Shown here piece after piece: positions 22,319 through 24,221 of a stretch of 24,221 nt of DNA. Source of the stretch: CAXQZU01 sp964228555 (GTDB lineage Bacteria; Planctomycetota; PLA2; JAEUHO01); the NCBI GenBank assembly GCA_964228555.1, contig CAXQZU010000048.1, positions 1-24,221 on the forward strand, in the 5' to 3' direction. Made by a program: the position numbers and the translations under genes. How positions within the stretch are numbered: the first letter of the stretch is position 1; every line of letters begins with the position of its first letter. Under the pieces are notes generated by a model. That model made no database searches, had not been told where the DNA came from, and was given only the letters and a program-made list of their open reading frames with translations.

Positions 22319-23557
22319 TCAGGCGGGCAGGCTCAGCTTGCCCAGCGGCACCGCCCGCCGTGCCCCGGTGGCCGAGGGCAGGCTGCTGGGCAGGCCGCAC
22401 AGCGTGGCGTCGGCCAGCAGCGCGAAGGCCAGCGCTTCCTTGGCGTCGCTGAAGGCCGGCTCCAGCGCCTGCGCCTCGAAGCCCTGCGCGGCGAGCGCGC
22501 TGGTGATGGCCTGGCACAGCGTGGGATTGCGCGTGCCCCCGCCCGACAGGCGCACGCAGGAGAGCCCCGGGTGCTGCGGACGCACGAAGCGCACGAGCCC
22601 ACCCGCCAGCGTGCGCGCCGTGTACTCCACCGCCGTGCGCACGCGGTCCGGCCCGCTCACGCCGGGAAAGCGCTGGGCGAGGCGGGCCGCCACCGCGGGG
22701 CCGAAGTGCTGGAAGCCGGCGCTCTTGGGCGGCGGCTGCGCGGCGAAGGCCGCCCCGTGCGCCTCCAGCGCGGCCAGCAGCCCGGCGTCCACGCGCCCCT
22801 GCGCCGAGAGGCTGCCGTCGCGGTCGATGCCGCCGTGCGGGCCGGGCACCTCGCGCGCGAAGCCGTCCACCAGCGCGTTGGCCGGGCCCACGTCGAAGGC
22901 CAGCACCCGCCCCGGGTCCTCCGTCACCACCGTGACGTTGGCGATGCTGCCCAGGTTGACCGCCGCGCTGGCCTCGCCCGCCCGGGCCCACAGGCACCAG
23001 TCCGCGTAGGGCACCAGCGGCGCGCCCTCCCCGCCCGCCGCGATGTCGCGCGGGCGGAAGTCGCTCACGGTGAGCAGGCCCGTGCGCTCGGCCAGCACGT
23101 CGCCGTCCCCCACCTGCCAGGTGGCCGCACCCGCCCCTCCCTCCCGCACCGGGCCGCCACGCGGCAGGTGCACCAGCGTCTGCCCGTGCGAGGCCAGCGC
23201 GTGGACATCCTCGCGCGCCACGCCCAGCCCGGCGAGGAAGGCCAGCACGTCGGCCGACCACCGTTCCGCGAGGTCGTAGCCCAGCCGCACTGCCTCGGGC
23301 AGCCCCCCGCCCGTGGCGGCCCGGATGCGCGCGCGCAGGGCCTCGTCGTAGGGCCGGGTGGCGCTGGCCTCCAGCCGCACGGCCAGGCCCGGTGCGCGCC
23401 CCTCGATGCGCACCAGCGCCAGGTCCAGCCCATCCATGCTCATGCCGCTCATCAGGCCCAGCACCCGCCGCGTGCTGCGCAAGCGGTAGGCGGCCGCCTG
23501 GGCCAGCCCGTCGCCGGCAGACGGCGCGCCCGGCCGCGGGAGGGGGCTCGATGACAT
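22319..23557 (-). CDS. anmK: Anhydro-N-acetylmuramic acid kinase
   Basis: Phosphorylates and opens 1,6-anhydro-MurNAc recovered from peptidoglycan turnover, giving MurNAc-6-phosphate. The 412 residues belong to the ASKHA sugar-kinase fold: ATP-phosphate motif SGMSMDG (37-43), SHGQT (123-127), the catalytic region SDFRPRDIAAGGEGAP (165-180), NLGSIANVT (201-209), FDVGPANALVD (221-231) and SGGGTRNPTL (338-347). The first 30 residues are an extra, GC3-biased extension; the start ATG 23557 has TAGGGT 6 nt upstream. It is divergent from the M50 protease gene and followed by dut. Its presence implies peptidoglycan with anhydro ends, hence lytic transglycosylases elsewhere in the genome. Confidence 0.94.
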   Translation of the reverse strand: MSSSPLPRPGAPSAGDGLAQAAAYRLRSTRRVLGLMSGMSMDGLDLALVRIEGRAPGLAVRLEASATRPYDEALRARIRAATGGGLPEAVRLGYDLAERWSADVLAFLAGLGVAREDVHALASHGQTLVHLPRGGPVREGGAGAATWQVGDGDVLAERTGLLTVSDFRPRDIAAGGEGAPLVPYADWCLWARAGEASAAVNLGSIANVTVVTEDPGRVLAFDVGPANALVDGFAREVPGPHGGIDRDGSLSAQGRVDAGLLAALEAHGAAFAAQPPPKSAGFQHFGPAVAARLAQRFPGVSGPDRVRTAVEYTARTLAGGLVRFVRPQHPGLSCVRLSGGGTRNPTLCQAITSALAAQGFEAQALEPAFSDAKEALAFALLADATLCGLPSSLPSATGARRAVPLGKLSLPA

Positions 23558-23563
23558 GGCCCC

Positions 23564-23569
23564 ACCCTA
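23564..23569 (-). promoter_or_regulatory. Candidate -10 box (TAGGGT) for anmK
   Basis: TAGGGT on the minus strand is followed by 6 nt (GGGGCC) and ATG 23557. Same geometry as dut, SDR, ruvC and orf118. The 70-bp gap to the divergent protease gene must hold promoters for both. Confidence 0.45.
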
Positions 23570-23627
23570 CGCGAGGAGGCGACCGTGCTGCAGGGCCTGC
23601 GACAATCCGCTACCCGGGACCCACGCC

Positions 23628-24221
23628 GTGTTCATCCAGATCCTCGCCGACGACCCTGTCTTCTACACCTGCTGGCTGGCCTCGCTGGTCGTCAGCATCA
23701 CGCTGCATGAGCTGGGGCACGTGTTCGCCGCGCTGCGGCAGGGCGACGAGACGCCGCGCCTGCTGGGCCGCGTCACGCTCGACCCACTGGTGCACATGGG
23801 CTGGTTCTCCATCGTCACCGCCGCGCTGCTGGGGCTGGCGTGGGGCGTGACTCCGGTCAACGAGCGCGCCTTCCGCGGCCGGCATGGCCGGGCCTACGTC
23901 GCCTTCGGCGGACCCGCCGTGAACCTGCTGCTGGCGCTCATCGCGCTCACCACGCTGGCGCTGGTGGCGCGCTCGTCCGATGCCCGGGACCTGCTGCACC
24001 GCGACAACCTCACGCTGTTCCTGTCCGTGTTCGGCTCGCTCAACCTGATCCTGTTCCTGTTCAACATGCTGCCGCTGCCGCCGCTGGACGGCGCCAGCAT
24101 CGTGGCCGACTTCGTGCGTCCCTTCGACCGCCTGCGCCACCTGCCCGAGGCCCAGCCGTGGTTCTTCGCCGCGCTGATCGGTGCCGTGGTCCTGCTGCCG
24201 CTGCAGCAGGTGGCCATGCAG
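23628..24221 (+). CDS. Site-2 protease family (M50) membrane metalloprotease, 3' end outside window
   Basis: 198 residues are visible and the frame is still open at the window edge. A first hydrophobic segment carries the zinc motif HELGH (His27, Glu28, His31), and the second conserved motif NMLPLPPLDG is at 146-155 with Asp154 as the third zinc ligand. Four to five membrane segments (about 12-27, 58-73, 92-113, 129-147, 177-192) fit the minimal Rv-type/SpoIVFB-like S2P family with no PDZ visible. Such enzymes cut membrane-bound substrates, often anti-sigma factors, but no substrate can be named here. The start GTG 23628 is the only suitable start; no Shine-Dalgarno site is seen, and TACCCG lies 11 nt upstream. 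It is divergent from anmK. Confidence 0.88.
   Translation, partial: MFIQILADDPVFYTCWLASLVVSITLHELGHVFAALRQGDETPRLLGRVTLDPLVHMGWFSIVTAALLGLAWGVTPVNERAFRGRHGRAYVAFGGPAVNLLLALIALTTLALVARSSDARDLLHRDNLTLFLSVFGSLNLILFLFNMLPLPPLDGASIVADFVRPFDRLRHLPEAQPWFFAALIGAVVLLPLQQVAMQ

Noticed and set aside
1..24221. CRISPR arrays, insertion sequences, phage genes or tRNA/rRNA genes
   Set aside because: I saw no regularly spaced direct repeats, transposase or integrase motifs, or RNA gene signatures. Composition is uniform throughout, with no sign of a transferred island.

Overview
This is a very GC-rich chromosomal window: third codon positions are almost all G or C, and no gene whose end is visible uses TAA. 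It holds about 22 protein genes, two of them cut by the window ends. I see no rRNA, tRNA, CRISPR array, insertion sequence or phage gene. Two predicted lipoproteins, anhydro-N-acetylmuramate kinase (peptidoglycan recycling), the MEP isoprenoid pathway and AddAB recombination suggest a free-living bacterium, probably diderm. A Planctomycetota or similar high-GC lineage fits best, helped by the large FHA-like/membrane/beta-sandwich protein, but this is inference and I cannot name a genus.

Layout. 1-1.6 kb: the tail of a + strand gene meets a minus-strand set (orf67, comF, orf118). 1.65-6.7 kb: a + strand cluster of a 709-residue membrane scaffold protein, a histidine ammonia-lyase and histidyl-tRNA synthetase. 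6.9-15.2 kb: a minus-strand operon addB-addA-SDR-msrB, with 4-bp start/stop overlaps at addB/addA and SDR/msrB. 15.4-17.2 kb: a ketoacyl-ACP synthase III-type enzyme and a cyclophilin on +. 17.2-18.2 kb: ispF and an overlapping lipoprotein gene on minus. 18.3-21.8 kb: ispD, ruvC, a CorC/HlyC-type CBS protein and a small protein with a possible caspase-like His-Cys dyad, all on +. 21.8-23.6 kb: anmK and dut on minus. 23.6 kb to the end: a site-2 protease (M50) gene on +, cut by the window.

Functional themes: DNA repair and recombination (AddAB, RuvC, Dut), isoprenoid precursor synthesis (IspD and IspF, divergently arranged), protein quality control (MsrB, cyclophilin), cell-wall recycling (AnmK) and histidine metabolism (HAL beside HisRS).

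The most interesting signals are regulatory. Six start codons (orf118, SDR, ispD, ruvC, dut, anmK) lie 6-7 nt downstream of a -10-like hexamer, five of them TAGNNT plus CACACT for ispD. This is the layout expected of leaderless mRNAs. In two cases (comF/orf118 and ispD/ruvC) the TAG stop codon of the upstream gene is the start of the downstream gene's -10 hexamer. Other genes (HAL, hisS, msrB, ispF, the KAS III gene) have clear GGAGG Shine-Dalgarno sites, so both modes of initiation seem to be used. There is also an overlapping divergent -10 pair at 1613-1619. The least understood proteins are the 182-residue putative clan-CD-like protein and the 709-residue FHA-like/TM/beta-sandwich protein.
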